A stretch of DNA of 64,000 nucleotides, from positions 1 through 64,000 of the forward strand of contig NZ_BBIO01000006.1 in assembly GCF_000739695.1 (NCBI RefSeq), read 5' to 3'. Below the pieces are notes generated by a model. The model ran no database searches. It was not told the DNA's origin and worked only from the letters and a program-made list of their open reading frames with translations. Below are positions 7,783 to 17,401 of the stretch, one piece after another. The translations under genes were made by a program, and so were the position numbers. The stretch comes from Tepidicaulis marinus. GTDB taxonomy: Bacteria; Pseudomonadota; Alphaproteobacteria; Parvibaculales; Parvibaculaceae. Position 1 is the stretch's first letter. Every line of letters starts with the position of its first letter.

Positions 7783-8844
7783 TCAGAGCGCCCAGCCCAG
7801 CGTGATCGAGCCAAATTGGTCCGGCTTGTCCTGTCCGTAAAACTCGCGGGTCCGGTAAAGATGGGTAAAGCTGATGCGGGTGCGCCCGATTACCGTCACG
7901 AGGCCCAGTTTCGCATCGGCGACGAAATTCTTCTTGTCGACGCTGTGGCTGTCGCGGAACGTATTGCCGTCGAGAAAAATATCCCTGGCAACGGCGCGCC
8001 CTTCCAGCCCGGCAAAAAGATACCAGTCAAAAGAGCTGTCGGCATGAAACCATTCCGAGCCGCCGATGCCCGGATAGATGCGCGGCGGGCCGAAATCATC
8101 GGGCAGCGAAGGACCGAGCCTGAGCGTGCCGCCAAGCCCTGCATAAGTTTGCACATTGCCGAGGGCAAGCACCCCGTAAGGAATGAAATCGGTTTCAAAG
8201 CCCAGTACTTCGGGCGTTGCGAAAGTATCGCTGCGCCAGGAGCGTTCGAGCGTCAGGTTGATACCCAGTTCGTTGCGCAGTTGATTGTCCCAGCCGTCCG
8301 CTTCTTCCGCGCCGATCAGCACATGCCACTTGTTCTGCACCTCTTCGCCAAGCGCGCCGGGGCCGATAATGCCGACATCGAGTTTCCATTGATCCTGGAT
8401 GGCAAGATTGGAGTCGGATTTGTAGACCGATTGCAGCGCGAAGGTGAGATGCAGCCAGCCGGCATAAGGCCGGTCATCGGGCACCAGCGCGCTCGTGTCC
8501 GTGTCATCCGGCGTGAAGATGACATGACCGAGCGCCGCACCGGCACGGTGATGGCTTGTGTAGAGGCTGGAGGCGCGGCCGGGAATGGGAAGCTCGGTCA
8601 AAAAGCCCATCCAACCGGGAAATTGCCGGGGCTCCGAAAGCCAGGAGGCTTGCAATCCGTTCGTATAATGCCGGTCGGTATTGGCGAAATTGGCGAAGAG
8701 ATCGTTTTCGACCTGAACCGTGACAAAGCCATTGTCTTTAGGCATTTCATGACCCGCCTGCGGCTCGGCCAAGGCGGGGGAAGCGGCAAGAGCAAGCGCG
8801 CATCCCATTGCCCATTTGCGGCAGGCGGCGATTTTCTTCTTCAT
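7783..8844 (-). CDS. LpxR-like lipid A deacylase family outer-membrane protein
   Basis: 353 residues. ATG 8844 follows GGGGGAAATC and begins an ideal signal peptide ending ASPALA. The mature N-terminus has the LpxR signature: 'VENDLFANF' (Asn-Asp pair) and 'DRHYTNG' in the first strands, then 'DDRPYAGW'. Repeated amphipathic strands follow, and the chain ends 'GSITLGWAL', an outer-membrane beta-barrel C-terminus. LpxR removes the 3'-acyloxyacyl group of lipid A in the outer leaflet with Ca2+. The protein is the usual length for the family. The next gene, 174 bases away, is divergent. Confidence 0.8.
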   Translation of the reverse strand: MKKKIAACRKWAMGCALALAASPALAEPQAGHEMPKDNGFVTVQVENDLFANFANTDRHYTNGLQASWLSEPRQFPGWMGFLTELPIPGRASSLYTSHHRAGAALGHVIFTPDDTDTSALVPDDRPYAGWLHLTFALQSVYKSDSNLAIQDQWKLDVGIIGPGALGEEVQNKWHVLIGAEEADGWDNQLRNELGINLTLERSWRSDTFATPEVLGFETDFIPYGVLALGNVQTYAGLGGTLRLGPSLPDDFGPPRIYPGIGGSEWFHADSSFDWYLFAGLEGRAVARDIFLDGNTFRDSHSVDKKNFVADAKLGLVTVIGRTRISFTHLYRTREFYGQDKPDQFGSITLGWAL

Positions 8845-9018
8845 GATTTCCCCCGCAAGTAGCGCTGCCGGCAAAGACGGTGCATGGCTGAACAACGCGA
8901 ATGTCTTGACCCGGTTCCCTGATTGACGGTCCAATATTGCCCAAATGCGGTGACAATACGGCAAATGAGCCGCGGTGCCGCCATCCGCGTCAAGATGCGC
9001 GATCTGGGGAGGAAGTGA

Positions 9019-10611
9019 ATGGCAAAGAGCGGCAGTGAACAAGAAAGCGCGCTGACACCGGAAGAGGCGGCGGCAAGCGGCATGGTGCTCGCCCTTCACG
9101 CGCAGCTCGCCCCGCAGCGGATGGCCGTTGCAAGCGCGGCAGGTACGCGCAGCTTCGGTGAATTGAATGCAAGGGCCAACCAGCTGGTGCGGGCGCTCCG
9201 GGCGCGCGGCGTGGCGCCGGGCGCGGGCGTTGCGCTTTTATGTTCCAACCGGCCCGAATTCGTGGAGACCATGGCCGCCTGTCAGCGCGGCGGCTACCGC
9301 ATCACGCCGATCAATTGGCATCTGACGGGAAAAGAGATCGGCTATATCGTGGATAATTGCGAGGCCGAAGCTTTTCTCGCCGATGCCCGCTTTGGCGCGA
9401 AGGCGATCGAGGCGGCAGCGCTTGCGCCGGGCGCCAGGGTGAAGCTTGCCATCGGCGGCGCGATAGACGGTTTCGAGCCTTATGAAGCAGCGGTGGAGGG
9501 GCAAGCAGGCGGCAATCTCTCCGATCCGCAGCTTGGCTCGCAAATGCTTTACACCTCGGGCACGACCGGCCACCCGAAAGGCGTTTACCGGCGCACGCCG
9601 CCCGGACCCTCCCCGCTGCTCGAAAAATTGCGGGAGACGGCGGCCTTTAAGCCTGGCGAAGATGCGGCATTGGTCACAGGCCCGCTTTATCACGCAGCGC
9701 CCCTGGCGCTTAATCTTCTCTTTCCCCTTGCAAGCGGCGTCGGCACCGTCCTCATGGATAAGTGGGATGCGGAAGAAACATTGGCGCTGATCGAAAAACA
9801 CCGCATTACTCACACCCATGTCGTGCCCACCATGATGCACCGCATGGCGGGCCTGCCGAAGGCGGTGCGGGAGAAATACGATCTTTCCTCTTTGCGCTGG
9901 ATGCTGCATGGGGCAGCGCCTTGCCCTGTCCATGTGAAGGAAGAAATGATTGCCTGGCTGGGACCTGTCGTATTCGAATATTACGCGGCAACGGAGGGCG
10001 GCGGCGTTTTCATCGGGCCGGAAGAATGGCTTGAAAAGAAAGGAAGCGTCGGGCGCGCGCTGCCCGGCGTCACCGTCTCCATTCAGGATGAAGCGGGGCG
10101 GGAGCTGCCGGCGGGAGAAACCGGCACCGTCTATTTCAAGGCACCGGACGTGGGCCGTTTTGAATATTTCAAAGCGCCGGAGAAAACCGAGGGCGCCTAT
10201 CGCGGGTCTTACTTCACCATGGGCGATATGGGCTATATCGATGAGGATGGGTTCATCTTCCTCACCGGGCGCAGCGCTGAGCTGATCATTTCCGGCGGCG
10301 TTAATATCTATCCCGCCGAGATCGATCAGGAGCTTTTGCAGCACCCCGCCGTCGCCGATGTCGCGACTATCGGCGTGCCCAATGAGGAATGGGGCGAGGA
10401 GGTCAAGGCGGTGGTGCAGGTGAAGGAAGGCATTCATGCCGGCCCCGAGCTGGCGCAGGAACTGCTTGCCTTTGCCGCAAACCGTCTTCCGGGGTTCAAA
10501 CGCCCGCGCAGCATCGATTTTGCGGAGGATCTGCCGCGCCTGCCGACGGGCAAGATCGTCCGCCGCCAGGTGCGTGCACCTTATTGGCCCGTGAAGGGCA
10601 AGTCCATCTGA
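9019..10611 (+). CDS. Acyl-CoA synthetase (AMP-forming), ANL superfamily
   Basis: 530 residues. ATG 9019 follows GGGGAGG. The P-loop 'YTSGTTGHPKGV' is at about 178-189, the 'YYAATEGGG' adenine-binding segment at about 320, 'GDMGYIDEDGFIFLTGR' (A8 hinge region) at about 403-419, and the catalytic lysine in 'PTGKIVRRQV' near the C-terminus. It converts a carboxylic acid to its CoA thioester with ATP in the cytosol, priming fatty or aromatic acids for degradation. The acyl-CoA dehydrogenase gene converges on it from 11 bases away, which fits a shared catabolic role though not an operon. Chain-length preference cannot be read. Confidence 0.85.
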   Translation: MAKSGSEQESALTPEEAAASGMVLALHAQLAPQRMAVASAAGTRSFGELNARANQLVRALRARGVAPGAGVALLCSNRPEFVETMAACQRGGYRITPINWHLTGKEIGYIVDNCEAEAFLADARFGAKAIEAAALAPGARVKLAIGGAIDGFEPYEAAVEGQAGGNLSDPQLGSQMLYTSGTTGHPKGVYRRTPPGPSPLLEKLRETAAFKPGEDAALVTGPLYHAAPLALNLLFPLASGVGTVLMDKWDAEETLALIEKHRITHTHVVPTMMHRMAGLPKAVREKYDLSSLRWMLHGAAPCPVHVKEEMIAWLGPVVFEYYAATEGGGVFIGPEEWLEKKGSVGRALPGVTVSIQDEAGRELPAGETGTVYFKAPDVGRFEYFKAPEKTEGAYRGSYFTMGDMGYIDEDGFIFLTGRSAELIISGGVNIYPAEIDQELLQHPAVADVATIGVPNEEWGEEVKAVVQVKEGIHAGPELAQELLAFAANRLPGFKRPRSIDFAEDLPRLPTGKIVRRQVRAPYWPVKGKSI

Positions 10612-10621
10612 GCCGGGCAGA

Positions 10622-11821
10622 TCAAAGCCCCAGCACGGCTTTGGCAAGCACCCCGCGCTGAATTTCGTTCGAGCCGCCATAAATCGTCGTGGCGCGTCCG
10701 AAAGCGTAGTTGGAGAACACCGTCACGGCATGGTCCGGACCCACCGGCGCTTGCGAGACGAGACCGAGCAATTGATCGCGGTGGAAGGGCTGCGCATAAA
10801 AGGCGGCAAGCTCGACGGCAAGCGTTTGCAGCTCCTGGGCAAGCTCGGAGCCGATAATTTTAAGGGCCGAGGTTTCCGCCCCCAGCGTCTTTCCCGCGGC
10901 CGCTTCCGCCAGTTTGCGCAGGTTCGTGAATTCCAGACTTGCCAGTTTGATCTCAAGTTCGGCGAGGCGGCGGCGGAAGCCTTCGTCCTCGATCAGGGTT
11001 TTCCCGTCGCCGTCCCGTTCCTCGCTTGCCATTTTCTTTAGCTGAGTGATGCGGCGTTTGGATTCGGGCACACCGGCAATCCCCGTGCGTTCGTTCGCCA
11101 GCAGGAACTTCGCATAGGTCCAGCCTTTGTTTTCCTCGCCGACGAGGTTTTCCACCGGCACTTTCACGTCCGAGAAGAAGACCTCATTGAGATGATGCAG
11201 CCCGTCGATCGTCACGATGGGCCGCACCTCGATGCCGGGGCTCTTCATGTCGATCAGCAAAAAGGATATGCCTTCCTGTTGTTTGACGTTTTCATCGGTG
11301 CGCACGAGGCAGAAAATCCAGTCCGCTTCATGGGCATAAGACGTCCAGATCTTCTGTCCGTTGACGATGTAATGATCGCCCTTGCGCACGGCTTTCGTTT
11401 TTAAAGAGGCAAGGTCGGAGCCCGCGCCCGGCTCCGAATAACCTTGGCACCACCACACATCGCCGGAAAGAATGCCGGGCAGGTGCTGCGCTTTCTGCGC
11501 TTCATTGCCGAACGTATAAATAACGGGACCGACCATGGTCAGGCCGAAAGCCATGAGGCGCGGCGCATTCGCCCGCGCGCATTCTTCCTGAAATATATGT
11601 TTTTGCGTCACGTCCCAGCCCGGCCCGCCATAGTCCGAAGGCCAGCTCGGCGCCACCCAGCCTTTTTCATAAAGCGCGCGGTGCCATTTTTTCAGGAGCC
11701 GCTTTTCGATGCTGACCCCGACGGTGGGCGCATTTGCAATTTCCTCGGGCAGCGCTTCCTCGATGAACCGGCGCACCTCGCTGCGGAACTTGCCTGCCGC
11801 CTCGCTCTCCTTCAACTGCAT
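10622..11821 (-). CDS. Acyl-CoA dehydrogenase family protein
   Basis: 399 residues, normal for the family. It contains the FAD/substrate segment 'QGYSEPGAGSDLASLKTKA' (about 131-149), 'GQKIWTSYAHEADW', and the C-terminal 'YGGSNEIQRGVLAKAVLGL'. These enzymes form the 2,3 double bond of an acyl-CoA and pass electrons to ETF. The N-terminus is the longer type seen in enzymes for branched, aromatic or steroid side-chain acyl-CoAs, but this is not decisive. The start at 11821 is an ATG with a purine-rich upstream. It is divergent from the sensor kinase. Confidence 0.85.
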   Translation of the reverse strand: MQLKESEAAGKFRSEVRRFIEEALPEEIANAPTVGVSIEKRLLKKWHRALYEKGWVAPSWPSDYGGPGWDVTQKHIFQEECARANAPRLMAFGLTMVGPVIYTFGNEAQKAQHLPGILSGDVWWCQGYSEPGAGSDLASLKTKAVRKGDHYIVNGQKIWTSYAHEADWIFCLVRTDENVKQQEGISFLLIDMKSPGIEVRPIVTIDGLHHLNEVFFSDVKVPVENLVGEENKGWTYAKFLLANERTGIAGVPESKRRITQLKKMASEERDGDGKTLIEDEGFRRRLAELEIKLASLEFTNLRKLAEAAAGKTLGAETSALKIIGSELAQELQTLAVELAAFYAQPFHRDQLLGLVSQAPVGPDHAVTVFSNYAFGRATTIYGGSNEIQRGVLAKAVLGL

Positions 11822-11958
11822 GGGCGTTTCCCCTCCTTGCTTCTTTTACCCATTATTAACCCAACTTTCTTCCATCTGCCCAGCATGAGGCGCGCACAAG
11901 AGTTTGGAAAGCAAGCTTTCCTAGACTGGCTTTGTTGCGTTGTTCAGGGGAGCGCGTC

Positions 11959-14340
11959 TTGGGTTTCTTGGCGGAATTGGTGAAGAAAGCGGGCAGACTG
12001 GGAAGGCCGCTGGCCAGCAGTGCCGCCTCGCTGCGTTCTTCTGCGCTGGCGGTTTGCGTGAGCCTCATCATGCTTGCGCTGCTTCTCGCCGCGCTTTGGT
12101 GGAACCAGCTGCGCAATGAAGAAGCTATTCGCCAGCATACGGGCCAGATGCTGACCGCCTCCGGCAATATGAATGCGCGCACCGTCGATGCCTGGTTCGA
12201 GCGCCAGCGCGGCACGGTGCAAGGCTGGGCCCGGCTCGATGTGGTGGAGGGGCGCATCCGGCGCATGCTTACCGCCCCGCCCGGCGAGCGCGTGAGGCTT
12301 GAAAGCGAGTTGCGCGAGTTGCTGGACGCCTTTCTCCCGCGCACGGGGTATACGGGCTATGCCTTTCTCAATGCCGAAGGGGGTGTTCTTCTGGCCTCCA
12401 ATAATGAATGCGGCGCCCGTCTCTCTCAGATTCCGCCCGAAAGCCGGAAGCGCGTGCTGACCGGCAAGCCTGCGGTCGGTTTTCCCCGATCCGGCCTCGC
12501 GCGGGTGGAGGGGCAAAAATCGGCGCTCTTTTCCGCCGCCCCCATTTTGGGGGAAAACGGGCAGAGTATCGGCCTTCTGGCGCTCGCCATCGATCCGGCG
12601 GGCGATTTCACGCGCATGCTCCGCAACAGTCATTTCGGCGATAGCGGGGAGACCTATGCCGTCAACGCGCAAGGGGTGATCGTCAGCGAAAGCCGTTTCG
12701 GCGCGAAGATCGGGCTGCGGGCAACGGCCGGCAAGCCGGTAAAGAGCAACGCCGCCGCCCTGCCGCTCAGCACGCTCGCCGGGCGCATGGTGAATGAGCG
12801 CCGGGATAGTGAAGAATTCACACCCTATGCCGATTACCGGGGCGTGCAGGTTATCGGTGTGGCGCGCTGGCTGGAAAACTCGGGCGTCGGCATCATTACG
12901 GAAGTGGACGCGGACGAAGCCTATAAGGCGATCGCCTATACCCGCTGGCAGGCGGTGCTGCAAAGCATCGTTCTGGTACAGCTATATTGCGTGCTCGCCG
13001 CGGTAATTTGGGGCGCGCGGCATTTGATCGCCCTGCGCGAGGAAAAAGCGCGCCAATCCGAAAGCCGGATGAAAGGCGCCATCGATGCCATGCCCGCGCC
13101 GCTTCTGCTTTATGATCATCATGATTGCCTGCTCGCTTTCAACCGGGCGGCGGAAAAAGCCTTCGAGCCGATCCCCGATTATTTACGCATCGGCAAACCG
13201 CTGCAGGAAATGGTGTGGGAGTCTTTTGCCACCGGCCGCCTCAGCGCTGGAGAAGGGCTCGATGCGGCGGCTTCCTACATCAAGGTTCAGGACTTCGTCA
13301 TGGGCCGGATGGAGCAGGGCGGCGCCGTCGATCTGATCACCTCGGACGGGCGTAATTTCGAAGTGCAGCGGGTCGAGACCCAGGGCGGCGCGGCCTTCAT
13401 TTTCTTCGATGTAACGGACCGTATGCGCGCGCAGGAAGAAATCCGCTCCGCCAATGCCGAGCTTGAAAAGCGGGTGCATGAGCGCACCTTGAAGCTCGAG
13501 CGGGCGAACGAAGAATTGCGCGAGATGAACGAAGAACTGCAGGATGCGCAGGCGCATCTGGTTCAGCACGAGACCATGGCCTCGCTTGGCAGCATGGTGG
13601 CGGGCATCGCTCATGAGATCAACACGCCGCTCGGGGTTTGCGTGACGGCGGCTTCCCATTTCCGCGAAAGCGTGAACAAGCTTTACGGGCTCTTCGATGA
13701 AGGGGTGATGACGCGCTCGGACTTCACCAAGTTCCAGGACCTGTCGCTGCGCACGATGGAAATTCTGGAACGCAATCTTTACCGCGCCTCCCAGCTCGTG
13801 CGCTCCTTCAAATCCGTCTCCGCCGACCAGATCCATGAGGAAATCCGCGCCATCGATCTGGGCACCTATGTCGAGGAAGTGGCAACCACCCTCGAGCCGA
13901 TGATGAAGAAGGGCGGCCATACGCTCAAAGTCTCGATCGAGGCGAGCGCGGAGCTTGAAACCTATCCCGGCGTCATAGCGCAGATCATCTCCAACCTGGT
14001 CGCCAATGCCGTTGCCCATGGCTTCGACGAGCGCGGCGGTCTCATCCGCGTGTCGCTGAAAAACGGGGGGCTCAATTCCCTGCGCCTTACTGTGGAAGAT
14101 TCCGGCAAAGGCATTTCCCCGGAAGTCGAAAAGAAGATGTTCGAACCGTTCTTCACCACCAAGCGCAAATCGGGCGGCACGGGGCTCGGCCTCAGCACCG
14201 TCTTCAATTTGGTGGTCAAACAGCTTGGCGGGCGGATCGATTTCCGCCGCTCGGAACTGGGCGGCGCGCGGTTCGACATCTCCTTGCCGCTGGGCATGCC
14301 CGGTGAGGTGGAAATTCACCGGCTTGAAGATACGGCCTAA
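11959..14340 (+). CDS. Membrane sensor histidine kinase with Cache-like sensor and PAS
   Basis: About 793 residues if the TTG at 11959 is used (AGGGGAG six bases upstream); TTG 11932 and GTG 11980 are alternatives. Order: membrane helix 1; a large periplasmic dCache-like sensor with 'GYAFLNAEGGVLLASN' and 'GETYAVNAQGVIVSE'; membrane helix 2 (about 335-357); a PAS domain ('MPAPLLLYDHHDCLLAFN'); a coiled coil; the dimerisation/H-box 'GIAHEINTPLGV'; then a complete ATPase domain with 'NLVANAVAHG', 'DSGKGI' and 'GGTGLGLST'. It should autophosphorylate in response to an extracellular small ligand. No response regulator is adjacent, so the partner is unknown. Confidence 0.8.
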   Translation: MGFLAELVKKAGRLGRPLASSAASLRSSALAVCVSLIMLALLLAALWWNQLRNEEAIRQHTGQMLTASGNMNARTVDAWFERQRGTVQGWARLDVVEGRIRRMLTAPPGERVRLESELRELLDAFLPRTGYTGYAFLNAEGGVLLASNNECGARLSQIPPESRKRVLTGKPAVGFPRSGLARVEGQKSALFSAAPILGENGQSIGLLALAIDPAGDFTRMLRNSHFGDSGETYAVNAQGVIVSESRFGAKIGLRATAGKPVKSNAAALPLSTLAGRMVNERRDSEEFTPYADYRGVQVIGVARWLENSGVGIITEVDADEAYKAIAYTRWQAVLQSIVLVQLYCVLAAVIWGARHLIALREEKARQSESRMKGAIDAMPAPLLLYDHHDCLLAFNRAAEKAFEPIPDYLRIGKPLQEMVWESFATGRLSAGEGLDAAASYIKVQDFVMGRMEQGGAVDLITSDGRNFEVQRVETQGGAAFIFFDVTDRMRAQEEIRSANAELEKRVHERTLKLERANEELREMNEELQDAQAHLVQHETMASLGSMVAGIAHEINTPLGVCVTAASHFRESVNKLYGLFDEGVMTRSDFTKFQDLSLRTMEILERNLYRASQLVRSFKSVSADQIHEEIRAIDLGTYVEEVATTLEPMMKKGGHTLKVSIEASAELETYPGVIAQIISNLVANAVAHGFDERGGLIRVSLKNGGLNSLRLTVEDSGKGISPEVEKKMFEPFFTTKRKSGGTGLGLSTVFNLVVKQLGGRIDFRRSELGGARFDISLPLGMPGEVEIHRLEDTA

Positions 14341-14348
14341 GCTCCCGC

Positions 14349-15245
14349 TTAACGCGCCTCTCTCACCAGCCGGAAGCCCGTATAGGCGCTGCGCAAATCC
14401 GGCGGGTCGCCCTGGCGCGCGGCAAGGCGCACGGGGCCCGGTATGTCCGTCCAGGAACCGCCGCGCCGTGCCCTCAGCCTGCAATCGGCTTCAGGATCCG
14501 CAAGGCTTTCCCGCCAGCAATCGCTTGTCCATTCCCAGACATTGCCCTGCATGTCGTAAAGCCCGAACCCGTTCGGGCGGAAGGTGCCGGCGGGTGACGT
14601 GTATAGATATCCATCAGTGCAGCGCTCGGCGACCTTGGCCGTTTTGTTCTTGGCGGCGAGGTCGTTGACATTGGCGTAAAGGCAGGCGCGGGCCGGGTCA
14701 TCTCCCCAGCTATTGAGGCCTTCCGCCCCGCCGCGCGCGGCATATTCCCATTCCGCCTCGCTCGGCAGGCGGTACCGCGCACCCGTTTTCCGGCCGAGCC
14801 AAGCGGCATAGGCCTCGGCATCTTCCGCCGAGACGCAGACGGCGGGATGGTCATCTTCTTGCGCAAAGCCCGGCGCCCGCCAGCTGGCAGCGGCATCCAT
14901 GCGCCAGCCTTCTTCCGTCAGCGCCCAGCAGCCGGGGGCGGGGGTATAATCGCTTTGCGCAATAAAAGCGGCATAAGCGCCGCGCGTCACGGGCACTTTG
15001 GCGAGCGCGAACGCTTCCATTTGAAGCTCGCGCTGCGGGAACTCGCTTGGATCGGCGGCAGGATCGCCCGCCGCCGCGCCCATCAGAAAACGCCCGGCGG
15101 GAAGCTCGGCAAAAGCGAAGGGGTCTGCCGCAGGCGCCGGTCCTGCGCTGAGACAGCCGAAGAAAAGCGCGCCGAGAAAGAACGCTTGCCGGCGGGCCGT
15201 TTCTCGCAAAAATAGCAGTAAAAAATATGACATTATTTGTGTCAT
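14349..15245 (-). CDS. SUMF1/FGE-fold secreted protein without FGE catalytic cysteines
   Basis: 298 residues with an N-terminal hydrophobic export segment (about 12-40). The FGE-sulfatase fold is clear: 'GRFLMGAAAGD', 'KVPVTRGAYAAF', 'RLPSEAEWEYAARGG', 'NGFGLYDMQGNVWEWTSD' and the final 'RRGGSW...RLAAR...TGFRLV'. The copper-binding Cys pair of true formylglycine-generating enzymes would lie in the last block and is absent, and no sulfatase gene is near. A periplasmic binding or scaffold role is inferred. ATG 15245 (GAGG 8 bases before) was chosen; ATG 15233 is possible. Confidence 0.75.
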   Translation of the reverse strand: MTQIMSYFLLLFLRETARRQAFFLGALFFGCLSAGPAPAADPFAFAELPAGRFLMGAAAGDPAADPSEFPQRELQMEAFALAKVPVTRGAYAAFIAQSDYTPAPGCWALTEEGWRMDAAASWRAPGFAQEDDHPAVCVSAEDAEAYAAWLGRKTGARYRLPSEAEWEYAARGGAEGLNSWGDDPARACLYANVNDLAAKNKTAKVAERCTDGYLYTSPAGTFRPNGFGLYDMQGNVWEWTSDCWRESLADPEADCRLRARRGGSWTDIPGPVRLAARQGDPPDLRSAYTGFRLVREAR

Positions 15246-15321
15246 TATGCTTGCCTCACTCCTCCTTCCGGTGTTGAGTCGGGGTAATCATAAAGCCGGA
15301 ATAATGGGAGGGGATAACTCC

Positions 15322-16335
15322 ATGAGTTTTGAGGGATACCGTATCATTGGCGGGCTGGGCTCGCCTTATTCCATGAAAATGCGCGCGATTTTCCGCTACC
15401 GGCGCATTCCCCATGTCTGGATCCAGCAAACCCCCGAAACGCGGGAGGAGACCGCCGGCATCCGCCCGCCCGTCATTCCCATCATCCAATATCCGGACGG
15501 CACGTATCACAATGATTCAACGCCCATGATCTACGATCTGGAAGCGCGCCATGCGGGCCGTTCCGTCGTGCCGGAGGATGAGAGCCAGGCGTTTCTTGCC
15601 CATCTCCTTGAAGACATGGCCGATGAATGGGCGACGAAAATGATGTTCCATTACCGCTGGTTCCGCGAGCGTGACCAGCGCCAGATGAGCGAGTGGCTGG
15701 CCTTCGATTCGCTGATGGGCAAAGGGCTCGACGGCATACGCGAGTTCGCCGCCCTCTTCCGCGAGCGCCAGGTGGGGCGCATGGCGCTTGTCGGCTGCAC
15801 CGAACATAACAGGCCGTTGATCGAGGCGACCTGCACGGAAATTTTCTCGCTGCTGGACGCTCATGTCACCGAGGAGGCGTTCCTCTTCGGCGGGCGGCCC
15901 TCGCTGGCCGATTTCAGCTTCATGGGCCAGTTCTCCCAGCTCGCCGTCGATCCCACCCCGTGCGAGAAGATGCGGGCCGAGGCGCCCTATCTCTTCCGCT
16001 GGCTGATGCAGATGGACGATCTGAGCGGCTTTGAAGGCGGGCCCTGGCGCGCGCCGGAAAAACGTCTCTCCCATGCGGTGCTCGAATTGCTGCGCATGGC
16101 AGGCAGTGTTTATTTCCCCTTCCTGGAGGCCAATGCCAAAGCGGCGGAAGCGGGCGAGGAAACCTTCCGCTTCGAGGCGCTGGGCATGGCTTACGAACAA
16201 GGCACCTTCCGCTATCAGGTCAAATGCCTGAGCGAGCTGCGCCGGCGCTATGCGGGCCTGAGTGAGAGTGCCCGTAAGCGCCTCGAGCCGGTGCTGGAGG
16301 AAGCGGGCTGCCTTGCCCCGCTCACCCGCGCCTGA
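15322..16335 (+). CDS. Glutathione S-transferase family protein
   Basis: 337 residues from ATG 15322, which has GGGAGGGG upstream; an in-frame ATG at 15247 is less likely because it lacks a Shine-Dalgarno sequence. The N-terminal thioredoxin-like domain starts 'IIGGLGSPYSMKMRAIFRY', with a serine where GSTs activate the thiol, and contains the 'HNDSTPMIYDLE' glutathione-binding turn. The all-helical C-terminal domain has 'FLFGGRPSLADFSFMGQ', a standard GST N-capping box. It is longer than common GSTs (about 210) and belongs to the long bacterial group. Substrate unknown; detoxification is likely. Confidence 0.75.
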   Translation: MSFEGYRIIGGLGSPYSMKMRAIFRYRRIPHVWIQQTPETREETAGIRPPVIPIIQYPDGTYHNDSTPMIYDLEARHAGRSVVPEDESQAFLAHLLEDMADEWATKMMFHYRWFRERDQRQMSEWLAFDSLMGKGLDGIREFAALFRERQVGRMALVGCTEHNRPLIEATCTEIFSLLDAHVTEEAFLFGGRPSLADFSFMGQFSQLAVDPTPCEKMRAEAPYLFRWLMQMDDLSGFEGGPWRAPEKRLSHAVLELLRMAGSVYFPFLEANAKAAEAGEETFRFEALGMAYEQGTFRYQVKCLSELRRRYAGLSESARKRLEPVLEEAGCLAPLTRA

Positions 16336-16462
16336 ACCGCCGTTCGGCCCGAAGAGACGCGCCATGAACACACGGCTGTGAGTATTTGAGCCTTGCCGGG
16401 GCCTTTCCCGCGGGCTTAACTCCCGCCATCGCAATTCAAAAAACGAAGAGGGGAGGGTTCAG

Positions 16463-17401
16463 ATGAACCGTGTTCTTGCGCATCTGGGAACGAAATATCC
16501 GATCATTCAGGCACCGATGGGCTGGATCGCCCGCTCGCAGCTTGCCTCCGCTGTTTGCGAGGCGGGCGGGCTCGGCGTGATCGAAACCTCGTCCGGCGAG
16601 ACCGAGGCCTGCAAGGCCGAAATCGAGAAGATGAAGGAGCTGACGGACAAGCCCTTCGGCGTCAATCTGCCCATCCTTTTTCTCAAAGACCGCGCGATGC
16701 TGGATTATGTCTGTAATTCCGGCATCAAATTCGTCACGACCTCCGCAGGCAGTCCGGCAAAATTTGTCGGCCCGCTGAAGGAGGCGGGCATCACCGTCTA
16801 TCACGCGGTGCCCACGGTCGAGGCGGCGGTGAAATGCGCCGAGGCCGGTGTCGACGGGCTCGTCGTGGAAGGGGCCGAAGGCGGCGGCTTCAAGAATCCG
16901 GAAGAAGTCTCGACGCTTGTTCTGTTGCAGGCGGTGCGCCGCGCCGTCGATCTGCCGCTTGTCGCAGCGGGGGGTATTTGCGACGGCAAGGGCATGGCGG
17001 CGGCTTTCGCGCTTGGCGCGGAAGCGGTGCAAATGGGTACGCGTTTCGTCAGCGCGGCGGAAAGCCCGGTGCATGAGAATTACAAGAACGCCATCGTCAA
17101 TGCAGGCACCACCGGCACTTATGTGCTGAACAAGAAGGCAAGCCCCTGCATCCGTGCGCTGAAAACCGAAAAGACCGCGAAGATTTACGAAGAAGGGCTG
17201 ATGCCGCCCGACACATTCGCGCGCATTCTCGATCTTTATTTCGGCGGGGATATGGAGGCGAGCGTCGGCCTTGCCGGGCAGACCTCCGGTCTCATCGACG
17301 GCGTGAAGCCGGCGCGTGAAATCATCGAGGAAACGGTGTCCGAGTTTTTCGAAATCACCGGCCGCCTTGGCCAGTGCGCTTCGGCCAGAGCCTTCGGTTA
17401 A
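16463..17401 (+). CDS. Nitronate monooxygenase / 2-nitropropane dioxygenase family flavoprotein
   Basis: 312 residues of the FMN TIM-barrel family. Signatures are 'QAPMGWIARSQLASAVCEAGGLGVI' (start of the barrel, quoted in part: QAPMGWIA), 'DGLVVEGAEGGG' and the phosphate-binding 'AAGGICDGKGMAAAFALGA'. These enzymes oxidise alkyl nitronates with O2; many homologues in catabolic regions are annotated this way without a proven substrate, and some act as enoyl reductases. ATG 16463 follows GGGGAGGG. Its last 4 bases overlap the convergent TetR gene. Confidence 0.8.
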   Translation: MNRVLAHLGTKYPIIQAPMGWIARSQLASAVCEAGGLGVIETSSGETEACKAEIEKMKELTDKPFGVNLPILFLKDRAMLDYVCNSGIKFVTTSAGSPAKFVGPLKEAGITVYHAVPTVEAAVKCAEAGVDGLVVEGAEGGGFKNPEEVSTLVLLQAVRRAVDLPLVAAGGICDGKGMAAAFALGAEAVQMGTRFVSAAESPVHENYKNAIVNAGTTGTYVLNKKASPCIRALKTEKTAKIYEEGLMPPDTFARILDLYFGGDMEASVGLAGQTSGLIDGVKPAREIIEETVSEFFEITGRLGQCASARAFG

